Below the pieces are notes generated by a model, which saw nothing but the letters and a program-made list of their open reading frames with translations, was not told where the DNA came from and did not search any database. Positions 26,625-35,998 of a stretch of 64,000 nucleotides of DNA are shown here, piece after piece; position 1 is the first letter of the stretch; each line of letters begins with the position of its first letter. Source of the DNA: Comamonas sp. (lineage in GTDB: Bacteria > Pseudomonadota > Gammaproteobacteria > Burkholderiales > Burkholderiaceae_C); assembly GCA_015478895.1 (NCBI GenBank), contig JADMKK010000057.1, forward strand, positions 62,001 to 126,000. The letters are read 5' to 3'. Made by a program: the position numbers and the translations under genes.

Positions 26625-27083
26625 TTACGCTTCGTCGGCTTCGTCGGCTATTTCGGGCAGCTTGATCACCATCACGGGGCGGCTGCAGCGGCTGATTACG
26701 GCCTTGGACACGGAGCCTACCAGCGCGCTCTCAATCGCCCCCATGCCGCGAGCCCCGAGCATGACCAGGTCGGCATCAATTTGCTCGGCCATATCCACCA
26801 GCACCGTGCCCGGCTCGCCCAGCACAACCTCCATGGAGTAGCCAACACCGGCGGCATCCAACAAAGCCGCGCAGGGTGACATGAGGTGCTCACCGGCTTG
26901 CACGGCGGCCACAGCAATATCGTCGGAGTCTTGCGTGGCCAGCTCCAGCAGCGAGGCAGCTTCCTGCACATTCACCAAAGCGATCTCGGCACGCAAACCA
27001 CGCTCAACCAACGCCAGGGCCTGGCGCACGGCTTGCAGCGACTCTGGGGAGCCATCTACGGCAATCATGATGTTGGTGTACAT
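26625..27083 (-). CDS. Universal stress protein (UspA family)
   Basis: A 152-residue single Usp domain. It begins MYTNIMIAVDGSPESLQAV with the Asp of the nucleotide-binding strand, and near the C-terminus has GARGMGAIESALVGSVS, the G-2X-G-9X-G-S/T ATP-binding motif. It is therefore an ATP-binding (UspFG/MJ0577-type) member. Such proteins support survival under starvation or oxidative stress. It is divergent from tgt with about 105 bases between starts. ATG 27083 is preferred over a seven-codon upstream extension because AAGGAG lies just upstream of it. Confidence 0.94.
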   Translation of the reverse strand: MYTNIMIAVDGSPESLQAVRQALALVERGLRAEIALVNVQEAASLLELATQDSDDIAVAAVQAGEHLMSPCAALLDAAGVGYSMEVVLGEPGTVLVDMAEQIDADLVMLGARGMGAIESALVGSVSKAVISRCSRPVMVIKLPEIADEADEA

Positions 27084-27125
27084 GCGGTTCTCCTTGTGAT
27101 GCATACGGACTGGATTCCACTATAG

Positions 27126-28361
<1,236 letters not shown>

Positions 28362-28390
28362 GTGGTCGCTGGCACACTGTGACACATCGC

Positions 28391-28415
28391 AAGCCTCCTT
28401 CGGGAGGCTTTTTTA
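28391..28415 (+). terminator. Intrinsic terminator after tgt
   Basis: AAGCCTCC (28391-28398) pairs with GGAGGCTT (28403-28410) around a TTCG tetraloop, followed by TTTTTA. Confidence 0.93.
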
Positions 28416-28517
28416 CGCCCGTCCGGTTTACGATTCTTGTCAATCAAGCGAAGTTGTCTGCCAATCATTTGGTTGCGCCGTTCTACACAATGCGCCAAGA
28501 CCCACTTCAACACAGGC

Positions 28518-29979
28518 GTGACTACCAGCAACGCCCCCACCGCCGTGCAGCAGGACACCTTCTCTCTTCCGTTAAACACTTCACTCCGGAACGCTCAGCT
28601 GGGTTTGGTGGTCTGTATCTTTTTGGCCTGCCTGGTCCGGTATTTTTAGTCGTCCGATTGGCTATCTGGCCGCGTTCTGGCCAGCCAACGCCATCATGCT
28701 GGGCATGTTGCTGCGCAACCCTGCCATGGCCAACGCCCCGTTGACATGGGTCTATGGCCTGGCCACCTTCATGGTGGCCGACGCCATCACCGGCTCCACG
28801 CTGTTTGTTACCTTGACCCTCAACACGGCCAATGTGCTGGGGGTGCTGACCGCCTGGCTGTACCTGCGCCGCAAAGACAAGGAAGTGCTGACCTTTCAGC
28901 GCCAGCGCTCCGTGCTGGTGATGTTTACAGGCTGCCTTCTGGGTGCCGTTGGTTGCACTGCGGCAGGTGCCTGGCCTGGCAGCATTGCTTTTGGCGTGCC
29001 CCTGTGGCGCTCTATGGCGCTGTGGGTATCGGGCGAGTTTTACAACTTCATCCTCATCGTTCCATTGTTCATGGCGGCGCCCAAGGGCTGGTTTTGGACA
29101 TGGCAAGGCACTTTCAAAGACTGGAATCTGGGCATGCTCTTGCCCTTGCTGGCGCTGGCTGTGAGCGAGGCGCTCAGCCTCTTCATCGGTGGGCCCGGTT
29201 CAATCGCATTCATCATGCCCGCCATGGTCTGGTGCGCTATGACCTTTGGCGTCTTTCCGATGGCCATCTTGAACATCTTGGTGTGTTTTGGGAAAACGGC
29301 CACCATTGCCATGGGCGCCTTGAGCTTTACGCCCGACCTTGTGATGGAGGCCACGTCTTACCGCACGGGGCTGGCGCTGCTCTCGCTGGCTCCGCTGGCC
29401 GTCGCCTGTGCTTACGCGCTGCGCATGCATGCGCTGCAAAAGCTCAGCCACGCGGTGAATCACGACTTTTTAACCGGCGTACTGGCGCGCCGAGCCCTGA
29501 TTGAGCGCGGGCAAAAGTTGTTCTCGCGCCTGGAGGAAGAGGGGCAGTCCGTCTCGGTGTTGATGCTGGATATCGATCACTTCAAGCTGGTCAATGACCG
29601 CTACGGCCACGCCCAGGGTGATGTGGTGCTGCAAGATTTTGCCGTGCTGGCCCGCGATGCCTTGCGCCCTGAAGATTTACTGGGCCGCATGGGCGGCGAA
29701 GAGTTTGCCATCATCTTGCCGCGCACCCAGCGCGAGCAGGCGCTGGCCATTGGGCAACGTTTGTGCGACAAGTTTCGGGAACACCAGTTTCCGCTGGCCA
29801 ACCAGGATTCAATGCGCGCCACGATCAGCATCGGGCTGCATACGGTGAGTACCATTGGTCGCCAGGAAACGCTGGAACAAATGCTGTCCAAAGCCGATGA
29901 GGCGCTGTACCAGGCCAAGAACAGCGGCCGCAACCAGGTGCGTCAGTACGGACCGTTGCTGGCACCCTCTTCCTTGTAA
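28518..29979 (+). pseudogene. Membrane-anchored diguanylate cyclase (MASE1-like + GGDEF), apparently frameshifted at 28643-28647
   Basis: From 28696 the frame encodes 427 residues: about eight membrane segments, then a GGDEF domain with the active-site variant GRMGGEEFAI, the Mg-binding LMLDIDHFKLVNDRYGH, and 'ADEALYQAKNSGRNQV'. The frame starting there lacks the first membrane helices. They are found in the +1 frame just upstream (from GTG 28518: 'RNAQLGLVVCIFLACLVRYF' then stop). Removing one T from TTTTT (28643-28647) joins them seamlessly to 'SRPIGYLAAFWPANAIMLG'. Either a real single-base insertion (inactivated or phase-variable) or a sequencing error. The GGDEF part itself looks active. 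Confidence 0.78.
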
Positions 29980-29983
29980 AGCA

Positions 29984-30077
29984 TAAAAGATAGCTGCCTG
30001 CCGTTGTATTGCAAAGACTTCAGATAGAAAACCATCTGAAGTGCTTGTTTTGCAAAGGTCAGCTGCTATCTATTTAC
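29984..30077. repeat. R2 repeat: nested palindrome between convergent genes
   Basis: Outer arms AAAAGATAGCTG (from 29986) and CAGCTGCTATCTATTT (30060-30075) enclose a perfect inner stem ACTTCAGAT (30017-30025)/ATCTGAAGT (30034-30042). It carries TGCCTGCCGTTG like the copy at 14377-14472. It lies between the convergent GGDEF and zinc-ribbon genes and overlaps the stop codon of the latter. Probable bidirectional terminator. Confidence 0.75.
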
Positions 30078-31129
30078 TCAGCACGCGCCACTTTCTCATC
30101 GACGCTGCCGCAGCTAAAGCAAAACTTGGCAAAGGTGCTTTTGCGGGTGGAGCACGCTGTGCAGGGTTCAAACAGGCCGATACCGCAATGCGGGCAGAAA
30201 TCGGTTTTACCATCCTTCAAATCCACCGGCCGCTCACAACCAGGGCACACGCCTTTGGCCAGATGGGCCAGCGCCGCGTCGTAGGCCATGTGGCTGCGTC
30301 GTTCGCTGGCAGGCAAGGCTTCGGCCTGCTTTTGGCGCTCCAGATAGCGCTGGAGCGCCACAATCGCCCAGCGCCCGACCAGCACCGTCAGAACAATGCC
30401 CACGGCATAGCGCACATAGCCGCCGTAGCTGGGCAGGTAAGGCACCAGTTCGACAAAGAAGGCGAACAGCGCAAAAAAGATAAAGCCCCAGACAAAAGGC
30501 CACCACGTGCTTTTGCGTTTTTTGACGAACAACCAGCCCGCCAGCGCCAGCAGTGGCAACGTCAGCGCCAGGCGGTAAAAGAACACCCGCAGCTCCTGCG
30601 CGCGCTCCGCTTGCTGCATGCGCTCACCCGCATCACGTTCCATGCCTTGTAGCTGCTGGCGCACCCGACTGGCGGACTGGCGCGCATTCAGCAGCGCCTG
30701 GTCTTGCGTTTGCAGGCTTTGCTGGGCATTGCGTTCTGTCTGGCGCAAGCCATCGAGCGCCTGCGTGCGCGCAATCACTTCGGGGTCTTGCTCGCTGCGC
30801 TGTGTGGCAGAACGTGTGGCAATCCAGTTGCGAAAACTGTCCTGTGCGGCCTGCGTATTGCTGCGCGCCTCCTGCCATTGCAGCTGCGCCTGCTCGCGCT
30901 CATCGCTGGCCTGTTCCTGCTGCGTGCGGGCCTGCTCCAGCTGCGTGCGCAACGCGACAGCCTGCTGGGGATCGGCCAAGAAAGTGTCCAGCTCCAACTG
31001 ATCTTCCACCTGCGGCAGATCGCCCACCACGGCAGAACCCAGGCCGATTAAAAAGCTGGCGAACACCAGGGCGACCAACCATAGCCCCCGGCGAAACCAC
31101 TTCTCCGACAACCGCAAAGACTTAGACAT
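30074..31129 (-). CDS. Membrane protein with long coiled coil and C-terminal double zinc ribbon, function unknown
   Basis: 351 residues. In order: one membrane helix (about 15-36), a Gln/Ala/Arg-rich coiled coil (about 52-180), three further membrane segments (about 184-202, 211-229, 240-260), and a tail with four CxxC pairs (Cys295/298, 312/315, 323/326, 337/340), which should form two zinc ribbons. The tail reads CPGC, CPHC, CTAC and CFSC. I do not recognise a named family. The topology places the coiled coil and the zinc ribbons on membrane faces that depend on helix count. It is followed on the same strand, upstream, by the LplT-like gene with a 27-base gap, so cotranscription is likely. 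Confidence 0.8.
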   Translation of the reverse strand: MSKSLRLSEKWFRRGLWLVALVFASFLIGLGSAVVGDLPQVEDQLELDTFLADPQQAVALRTQLEQARTQQEQASDEREQAQLQWQEARSNTQAAQDSFRNWIATRSATQRSEQDPEVIARTQALDGLRQTERNAQQSLQTQDQALLNARQSASRVRQQLQGMERDAGERMQQAERAQELRVFFYRLALTLPLLALAGWLFVKKRKSTWWPFVWGFIFFALFAFFVELVPYLPSYGGYVRYAVGIVLTVLVGRWAIVALQRYLERQKQAEALPASERRSHMAYDAALAHLAKGVCPGCERPVDLKDGKTDFCPHCGIGLFEPCTACSTRKSTFAKFCFSCGSVDEKVARAE

Positions 31130-31156
31130 ACAGGCCTTTCTGCCCTAACAACCGCA

Positions 31157-32503
31157 TTATTGGGGAGTCTCTTTATCGCGCTGCCCAAGGCGCAACAGCC
31201 AGTTTTTGCTGCGCCGCAGGTACAAAGGGTCCCGCCAGCACATCAGCAGCACAAAGGCGGCATTGGCCAGTCCCATGCACAAAAACAGCTGCGGCACGCT
31301 CAAGCCCGCTGCCAGCAACGCACCGGCCAGGAGCGCCGAGATCACCATGAACAGCGCGTTCAAAATATTATTGGCCGCAATAATACGAGCCCGGTGCGTG
31401 ACCGGGCTGCGTTGCTGAATCAGTGCATACAGCGGCACGCTGTAAATCCCGGCCGCCATCGACAAGCCCAGCAAATCCAGCAGCACCCGCCAGCGTGCGA
31501 AAGTTTGCACAAACTCCCACACCCCCAAAGGGCCGGCCACCGGCGGCAGCTGCTCCAGGCTCCACCACAAATCGACGGCAAATACCGTCATGCCCATTGC
31601 GCCCAGGGGCACCAAGCCGGGCTCTATGCGTCCGCGCGAGAGCGATTCGCACAGCAAGGCGCCGATGCCCACGCCCAGCGAGAAAACCACCAGCAGCAAG
31701 GCAGCCACCTGCTCATTGCCTCGCAGCACTTCTTTGGCCAGCACGGGAAATTCCGCCAGAAACACTGCGCCAAAAAACCACATCCAGCTAATGCCCAGCA
31801 GGGCACGAAACACCACGCCGTCTTGCCGGGCCAGTCGCACATTGGCCAGCGTTTCGCTCACGGGGTTCCAGTTCATGGGCTGCGTCACCACCGGCTTGGC
31901 AAAGCGCGGAATGCCGTGCGCAGCGCAGCGCCCCAGCAAGGCCAGCGCCAGGCACGCAATGGCGACATGAATACGGCCCACGCTGGGCGTGGCAATCAGC
32001 ACGCCGCCCACCATATTGCCCAGCAAAATGGCCATGAAAGTGCCCATTTCCACCATGCCATTTCCACCGGTCAGTTCAGACGGTTTGAGCACCTGCGGCA
32101 GGTAGGCAAACTTGGCCGGGCCAAAGAAGGTGGAATGCACGCCCATGCCCACCAGACACAGCAGCAGCAAGACCGGCCACTGCATGACAAAGCCCAGCAA
32201 GGCACACCCCATGATGGCGATTTCACAGTCCTTGACGCGCCGCATCAGCAGGCTTTTGTCCATGCGATCCGCCAGTTGCCCTGCGGTGGCAGACAGCAGC
32301 AAAAACGGCAAGATAAACAGCGCCCCGATCACCAGCCCCGCCAACTGTGGTGGCAGCCAGGCCACCTGCAACTGGTACGTCACCAATACGGTCAGCGCGA
32401 ACTTGAACAAGTTGTCGTTGGCCGCCCCTAAAAGCTGCGTCAGAAAAAATGGGCCAAAGCGGCGCTGCCGCAACAAGCCAAACTGTGGCGTGTGCTCGCT
32501 CAT
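31157..32503 (-). CDS. lplT: MFS transporter, LplT-like (lysophospholipid transporter)
   Basis: A 448-residue major-facilitator protein with about 12 helices. The N-terminus 'RRFGPFFLTQLLGAANDNLFKFAL' and the following 'VYLPQVLKPSELTGGNGMVEMGTF'-like segment (VHSTFFGPAKFAYLP, SELTGGNGMVEMGTF) are typical of LplT, which flips lysophospholipids across the inner membrane for reacylation. In E. coli lplT is fused in an operon with aas; here no acyltransferase is adjacent, so the substrate call is by sequence type only. The FIST gene ends 15 bases upstream, suggesting one transcript. Confidence 0.82.
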   Translation of the reverse strand: MSEHTPQFGLLRQRRFGPFFLTQLLGAANDNLFKFALTVLVTYQLQVAWLPPQLAGLVIGALFILPFLLLSATAGQLADRMDKSLLMRRVKDCEIAIMGCALLGFVMQWPVLLLLCLVGMGVHSTFFGPAKFAYLPQVLKPSELTGGNGMVEMGTFMAILLGNMVGGVLIATPSVGRIHVAIACLALALLGRCAAHGIPRFAKPVVTQPMNWNPVSETLANVRLARQDGVVFRALLGISWMWFFGAVFLAEFPVLAKEVLRGNEQVAALLLVVFSLGVGIGALLCESLSRGRIEPGLVPLGAMGMTVFAVDLWWSLEQLPPVAGPLGVWEFVQTFARWRVLLDLLGLSMAAGIYSVPLYALIQQRSPVTHRARIIAANNILNALFMVISALLAGALLAAGLSVPQLFLCMGLANAAFVLLMCWRDPLYLRRSKNWLLRLGQRDKETPQ

Positions 32504-32518
32504 GGAAACATCACAGTG

Positions 32519-33802
32519 TTAAAGGGATGAAAGGGGTTGAAGGGGTTGTAGAAAGACAATTAATTGTGCACTCAGGTGTTGCAGCACCTCGCCCTCCACC
32601 TCACAGGCGGAGGTGAAACCCAGCAACGGCACGGGACCGAGGGCATGGCGAATCAATTGCAGCTCCGCATCCACTTGCGGCTTGCGGGGCAGCGCCTGCC
32701 GGTGCTGGCTACGCACATAGATGGCACCGGCAATACAAAAACCGTGCGGCTGCGTTTCTGGTCCAGCATCGCCACCCCACGCCACTTCGGGCGTGAGTGC
32801 TTCACCAATTTCTGCACATGCGCGCCGAATGTCTGCGCGCACTGCTTGCTCATCGCGCTGGCACAGCGTAATCGCATGGCCTTGCTGCAACGGCGCGCGC
32901 AACACCAGGGCTCGGCGCAGCGGATCCAGCCCTGCGATGGGCTGCGCCCTGGATTGCGGCTCAATGCATTTGCCGGCGGTGGGCATGGCCTGCGGCGAAA
33001 TCGCCAGCATGGTTTGCTGCACGCGGCCCCAGATGGACGCAGCATCGGCCTGGGGTGAAGCCATAGCCGGGCCCAGCGAGAGCCGCTCCAGCAACACGTC
33101 CAAGGCAGCCCGTCCATCCAGCTGTAGCAAGACATCGCCTTCGACGTGCGTTGCAGTGAGGCTATTGCCCAAAGGTTTACAGCCTTGCATGCTGACGGCG
33201 AGCATCTGCACCGATGGGCCAAACAGCACGCCCGAAACACCGCCGCGCTGCACGCCCCCGCCGCCAATGCTGGGCGGCATCAGGCTGCGCAACTCATCAC
33301 CCCGTACTACCTGTGCCTGCGCATGGGCCAAAGCAGAGACACCACCTACAAGCTTGCCGCCGGGCATGGCAGCTTGTAAGGCTGACAACTGCGTTTCAAG
33401 ACTCGTCTGGGTGGCCTCGCCATGCACCAAAGCCATGGACGCCACCGAAGGCGCAAACCCACTTTGTAACGGTGCAACGCCCGAGAAAACCTGGTAGTCA
33501 GCGCCTGCTACACAGGGCAGCAGCACGGCCAGCGCCCCGGTTTCGCCGTAATCCATGTCGCCACCCAGCACCGAAGCAGCAGCACAGCCCACCCAGTGCT
33601 GCACATCGGGCAACGCATCCGCCAGCATGGCAAAAATGGCCGCAGCATTGCCTGTATACGATTGCGACAGATAGACCAAACCCAGGGGGGGCGAAGGATC
33701 GAGCTGCTGCATGCAGATCTGCGCCCGCAGTTGCACCACCACTTGTTTGGTGGCGAACTGCCATTGCGCATGGCCGGCATGGGCACACGGGAAAAACGGC
33801 AT
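32519..33802 (-). CDS. FIST domain sensory protein
   Basis: A 427-residue protein made of FIST_N and FIST_C halves. Visible features are LGLVYLSQSYTGNAAAIF, the 'VGCAAASVLGGDMDYGETGALAV' region that corresponds to 'G.ss.G.i......' in FIST_N, a middle 'RALVLRAPLQQGHAI', and LLGFTSACEVEG near the C-terminus. FIST domains bind small ligands, probably amino acids, usually as the input of signalling proteins. Here no output domain is attached. ATG 33802 is chosen with AAGGAG about 10 bases upstream. It is transcribed with the downstream LplT-like gene (15 bases). Confidence 0.85.
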   Translation of the reverse strand: MPFFPCAHAGHAQWQFATKQVVVQLRAQICMQQLDPSPPLGLVYLSQSYTGNAAAIFAMLADALPDVQHWVGCAAASVLGGDMDYGETGALAVLLPCVAGADYQVFSGVAPLQSGFAPSVASMALVHGEATQTSLETQLSALQAAMPGGKLVGGVSALAHAQAQVVRGDELRSLMPPSIGGGGVQRGGVSGVLFGPSVQMLAVSMQGCKPLGNSLTATHVEGDVLLQLDGRAALDVLLERLSLGPAMASPQADAASIWGRVQQTMLAISPQAMPTAGKCIEPQSRAQPIAGLDPLRRALVLRAPLQQGHAITLCQRDEQAVRADIRRACAEIGEALTPEVAWGGDAGPETQPHGFCIAGAIYVRSQHRQALPRKPQVDAELQLIRHALGPVPLLGFTSACEVEGEVLQHLSAQLIVFLQPLQPLSSL

Positions 33803-33876
33803 CAAGCAAAATCTCCTTCATGTACCCCTGCAGCGCACGGGGGCAGGCAGAACGTCCGTCAGGCCGACTCTGGCGC

Positions 33877-34788
33877 TTAGCGCGCGGATGGCTTACGGGC
33901 CACAGCCTTTTTAGCAGGCGCGGCCTTGGGTTTGGCTGCCGCGCGCTGTGCTTTCGTGTCAGCCGCCGCCGCTTTCTTCACCGGCGCTTTCGCTGCGGCC
34001 TTGGCTGCAGGCCGGGAGGCTTTTTTTGCCGAGGATGCAGGAGTGGCTGTCGCGCCCTCCGGCACACCCTTGGCGACCGCCTGGCGCACCATGTCTCCTG
34101 CGGTTTTGACGGCCACCTTGGCAAAGTCAGACGTCATCTGCGTGGCTTTGGCAATGGCTTGCTGCTGCGCCGGGTCTTGCAGGGTTTGCTGGGCAATTTG
34201 CTGAAACTGCTGGGTCAGCGAAGACCACCATTGCAGGGCCGTATGCATGGCTGCCGCCTGGGCGGCACTCGGTGCCTCTCCAGCAGCTTGTGCTGGCTCT
34301 GCGGCCGCGTCTGGTGCCGGAGCCGGGGCAGGTGCGGGTGCTGGTTTTGGCTGGGGTTGCGCAGCCGCTGGCGCTGGTGACGCAGCACTGGGTTTGTCAC
34401 CTCCCAGCGGCCAGTCTGCCAAGCCACTGCTGGCTGCATTGCTCGCGCTGGACTGAGCCGCTGCCGCTGCTGCTGCGCCCGCAAAAGGAAAAGCTTTAGC
34501 CAGATCCGTCATGTTGACGTTCATGCCCTGCAAGGTGGACAGCGTCATCTTCTGCACCTGCAGCGCTTGCACCGTGGCGCTGAGCGCGCGGCCGTTTTGC
34601 TCCAGCCAGAACTGCACGGCTTTGAGCTCTTCGATGCGTTTGTCGATTTCTTCGACGCTCATGGTCGGAGCAATCCAGTGCGACATGGAGGGCATGGCGG
34701 CAGCCCCTTGCCCGGCTTTGCCCAGATTTTGCAAAAAATCAAAACCGGGGATGAACTTGCCAAAACCAAATGCAGATGTGTCATTCAT
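33877..34788 (-). CDS. phaM: Polyhydroxyalkanoate granule regulatory protein PhaM
   Basis: 303 residues. The N-terminal PhaM module is clear: GFGKFIPGFDFLQNLGK, then MPSMSHWIAPTMSVEEIDKR and 'LKAVQFWLEQNGRALSATVQALQVQKMTL' read as a helical block. A Pro/Ala-rich linker (about 155-200) and a second helical part follow, and the C-terminus is a Lys/Ala-rich tail like histone H1 (PAKKA-type repeats), which in PhaM binds DNA. PhaM links PHA granules to the nucleoid and activates PHA synthase. ATG 34788 is chosen because the upstream extension runs into the terminator of the next gene. No pha genes are adjacent. Confidence 0.9.
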   Translation of the reverse strand: MNDTSAFGFGKFIPGFDFLQNLGKAGQGAAAMPSMSHWIAPTMSVEEIDKRIEELKAVQFWLEQNGRALSATVQALQVQKMTLSTLQGMNVNMTDLAKAFPFAGAAAAAAAQSSASNAASSGLADWPLGGDKPSAASPAPAAAQPQPKPAPAPAPAPAPDAAAEPAQAAGEAPSAAQAAAMHTALQWWSSLTQQFQQIAQQTLQDPAQQQAIAKATQMTSDFAKVAVKTAGDMVRQAVAKGVPEGATATPASSAKKASRPAAKAAAKAPVKKAAAADTKAQRAAAKPKAAPAKKAVARKPSAR

Positions 34789-34808
34789 CACAAGCGCTCC
34801 ATGCGAGT

Positions 34809-34842
34809 AAAAAAAGCCCGGACACACCACGGTGCCCGGGCT
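34809..34842 (-). terminator. Intrinsic terminator after the PCu(A)C gene
   Basis: On the minus strand AGCCCGG and CCGGGCT (34815-34821 with 34836-34842) pair and are followed by TTTTTTT (34809-34815). It separates the copper pair from phaM. Confidence 0.87.
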
Positions 34843-34902
34843 GCTGGCGACAAGCTTACTCCAGCCGCTCACCGCGTTGTGCGGCTTGCGTGACAGCGTC
34901 TA

Positions 34903-35433
34903 TCAATGGCCGTGCTGGTGCGGCATGGCGTGACCCTCCCCGTGCTCGTGCCCGTGCCCGTGCCCGTGCGTGGCAGCAGGTGCGCGGCGTTGCACCGGTA
35001 CTTGCAGGTGCAGGCGCGACATCTCACCCTTGCCATCTTTGAACACCAGCGTCACCGGCACGTCCACGCCGTCGTTCAGAGGGGCTTTGAGTTGCTGGAA
35101 CATCAGGTGGTAGCCACCGGGCTTGAGTTCTACCGTTTGGCCTTCAGGCAGCGCCAGACTCTCAATGGCGCGCATGCGCATGACATCGCCATCCATTTTC
35201 ATTTCATGGATTTCACCGGCCCCTGCAGCGGGCGTTTCCACGCCAACCAGTTGTAGCGGCTCTTGCGCGGTCAGGCGCACAAACGCGCCCGTGGCCTGCT
35301 GGCCTGCCACGCTGGCACGGGCCCAGGCGCCTTCGGCTTTCACATGGGCCGCATCTGGGTGGGCCATGGCCGTACCGCCCAGCAACGCTGACAGCAACAG
35401 GGAGGCGCACATCCAATACGAGGTCTTTGACAT
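34903..35433 (-). CDS. Copper chaperone PCu(A)C with His-rich tail
   Basis: A 176-residue periplasmic copper chaperone. Signal peptide ends near GTAMAHP. The PCu(A)C copper site H-M-x(n)-M-x(n)-H-x-M is visible as HEMKMDGDVMRM followed by GGYHLMF. The last 25 residues are His/Gly rich (HGHGHGHEHGEGHAMPHQHGH), an added metal-binding tail encoded by a GC-rich hexanucleotide repeat (34941-34970). It delivers Cu(I) to cytochrome oxidase or buffers copper. It is downstream of a DUF2946 gene in the same operon, a common copper-handling arrangement. Confidence 0.93.
   Translation of the reverse strand: MSKTSYWMCASLLLSALLGGTAMAHPDAAHVKAEGAWARASVAGQQATGAFVRLTAQEPLQLVGVETPAAGAGEIHEMKMDGDVMRMRAIESLALPEGQTVELKPGGYHLMFQQLKAPLNDGVDVPVTLVFKDGKGEMSRLHLQVPVQRRAPAATHGHGHGHEHGEGHAMPHQHGH
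34941..34970. repeat. Hexanucleotide tandem repeat in the His-rich tail of PCu(A)C
   Basis: About five near-identical CGTGCC/CGTGCT units (plus strand) encode alternating Gly-His on the minus strand. Unit number changes keep the reading frame. Confidence 0.7.
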
Positions 35434-35509
35434 ACAAACTTTCTAAAAAATGCAATGCGCACAGCGCGCCAAGCTGCGGCTGCGCGGGAATGTGTGGAAA
35501 GTGAGCGGC

Positions 35510-35890
35510 CTAGACCGGGGGGCCCCGCGCAGGCGGCCATTGAATGGAGGGCCCGCCCTGCCCTGTGTGCAGCGGTGCCTGCGGCACTGCCTGCAGCGCA
35601 TGGCAGCCCACCGTCTGCGCCATGGCTGCAGGTGGCGCCAGTATGGGCAAGCACAGCGGGCAGTCAATCAGATGGTGCAGCGCTGCCGCATCGCCGTCGT
35701 GCGCATGTGTGATCGGGCTGGGAGCCCATTGCGGCACGGGCTCGCCGGAGCACAGGCGCTCAATACGGTGGCTGGTCTGCTGGGCCAGCACCACCGGCGC
35801 GGCAATGCTGACGCACACCACGCACAGCCACGCCCACAACACCGCCAAAGCGGTGCTGCGCACAGGGAGCAAGGGGCGGTGTGTGGGCAT
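35510..35890 (-). CDS. DUF2946 family protein
   Basis: A 126-residue protein with an N-terminal hydrophobic segment (about 12-36), then a Cys in 'ERLCSGEP', His residues in 'HAHDGDAAALHHL' and DCPLCLP, the pattern of DUF2946 proteins. These are small membrane-anchored proteins usually found beside copper-resistance or PCu(A)C genes. The C-terminal tail is low-complexity Pro/Gly. It is followed by the PCu(A)C gene 76 bases on, and recD ends 107 bases upstream across an R1 repeat. Role in copper handling is inferred from context. Confidence 0.75.
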   Translation of the reverse strand: MPTHRPLLPVRSTALAVLWAWLCVVCVSIAAPVVLAQQTSHRIERLCSGEPVPQWAPSPITHAHDGDAAALHHLIDCPLCLPILAPPAAMAQTVGCHALQAVPQAPLHTGQGGPSIQWPPARGPPV

Positions 35891-35935
35891 GGACGGTGAT
35901 TCTAGGCAGGCAAGCTATCGGTAGCGCCGGAACCA

Positions 35936-35998
35936 ATGAGAAATATTAGCCAAATCAGGCTTTAGCCCTTTATCCATAAGGGCTAGCAGCTCCTGTTT
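35936..35998. repeat. R1 family repeat after recD
   Basis: TAGCCCTT (35963-35970) and AAGGGCTA (35978-35985) form a perfect 8-bp stem; on the minus strand the element reads AAACAGGAGCTGCTAGCCC at its start. It abuts the recD stop and probably separates recBCD from the DUF2946 operon. Confidence 0.8.
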
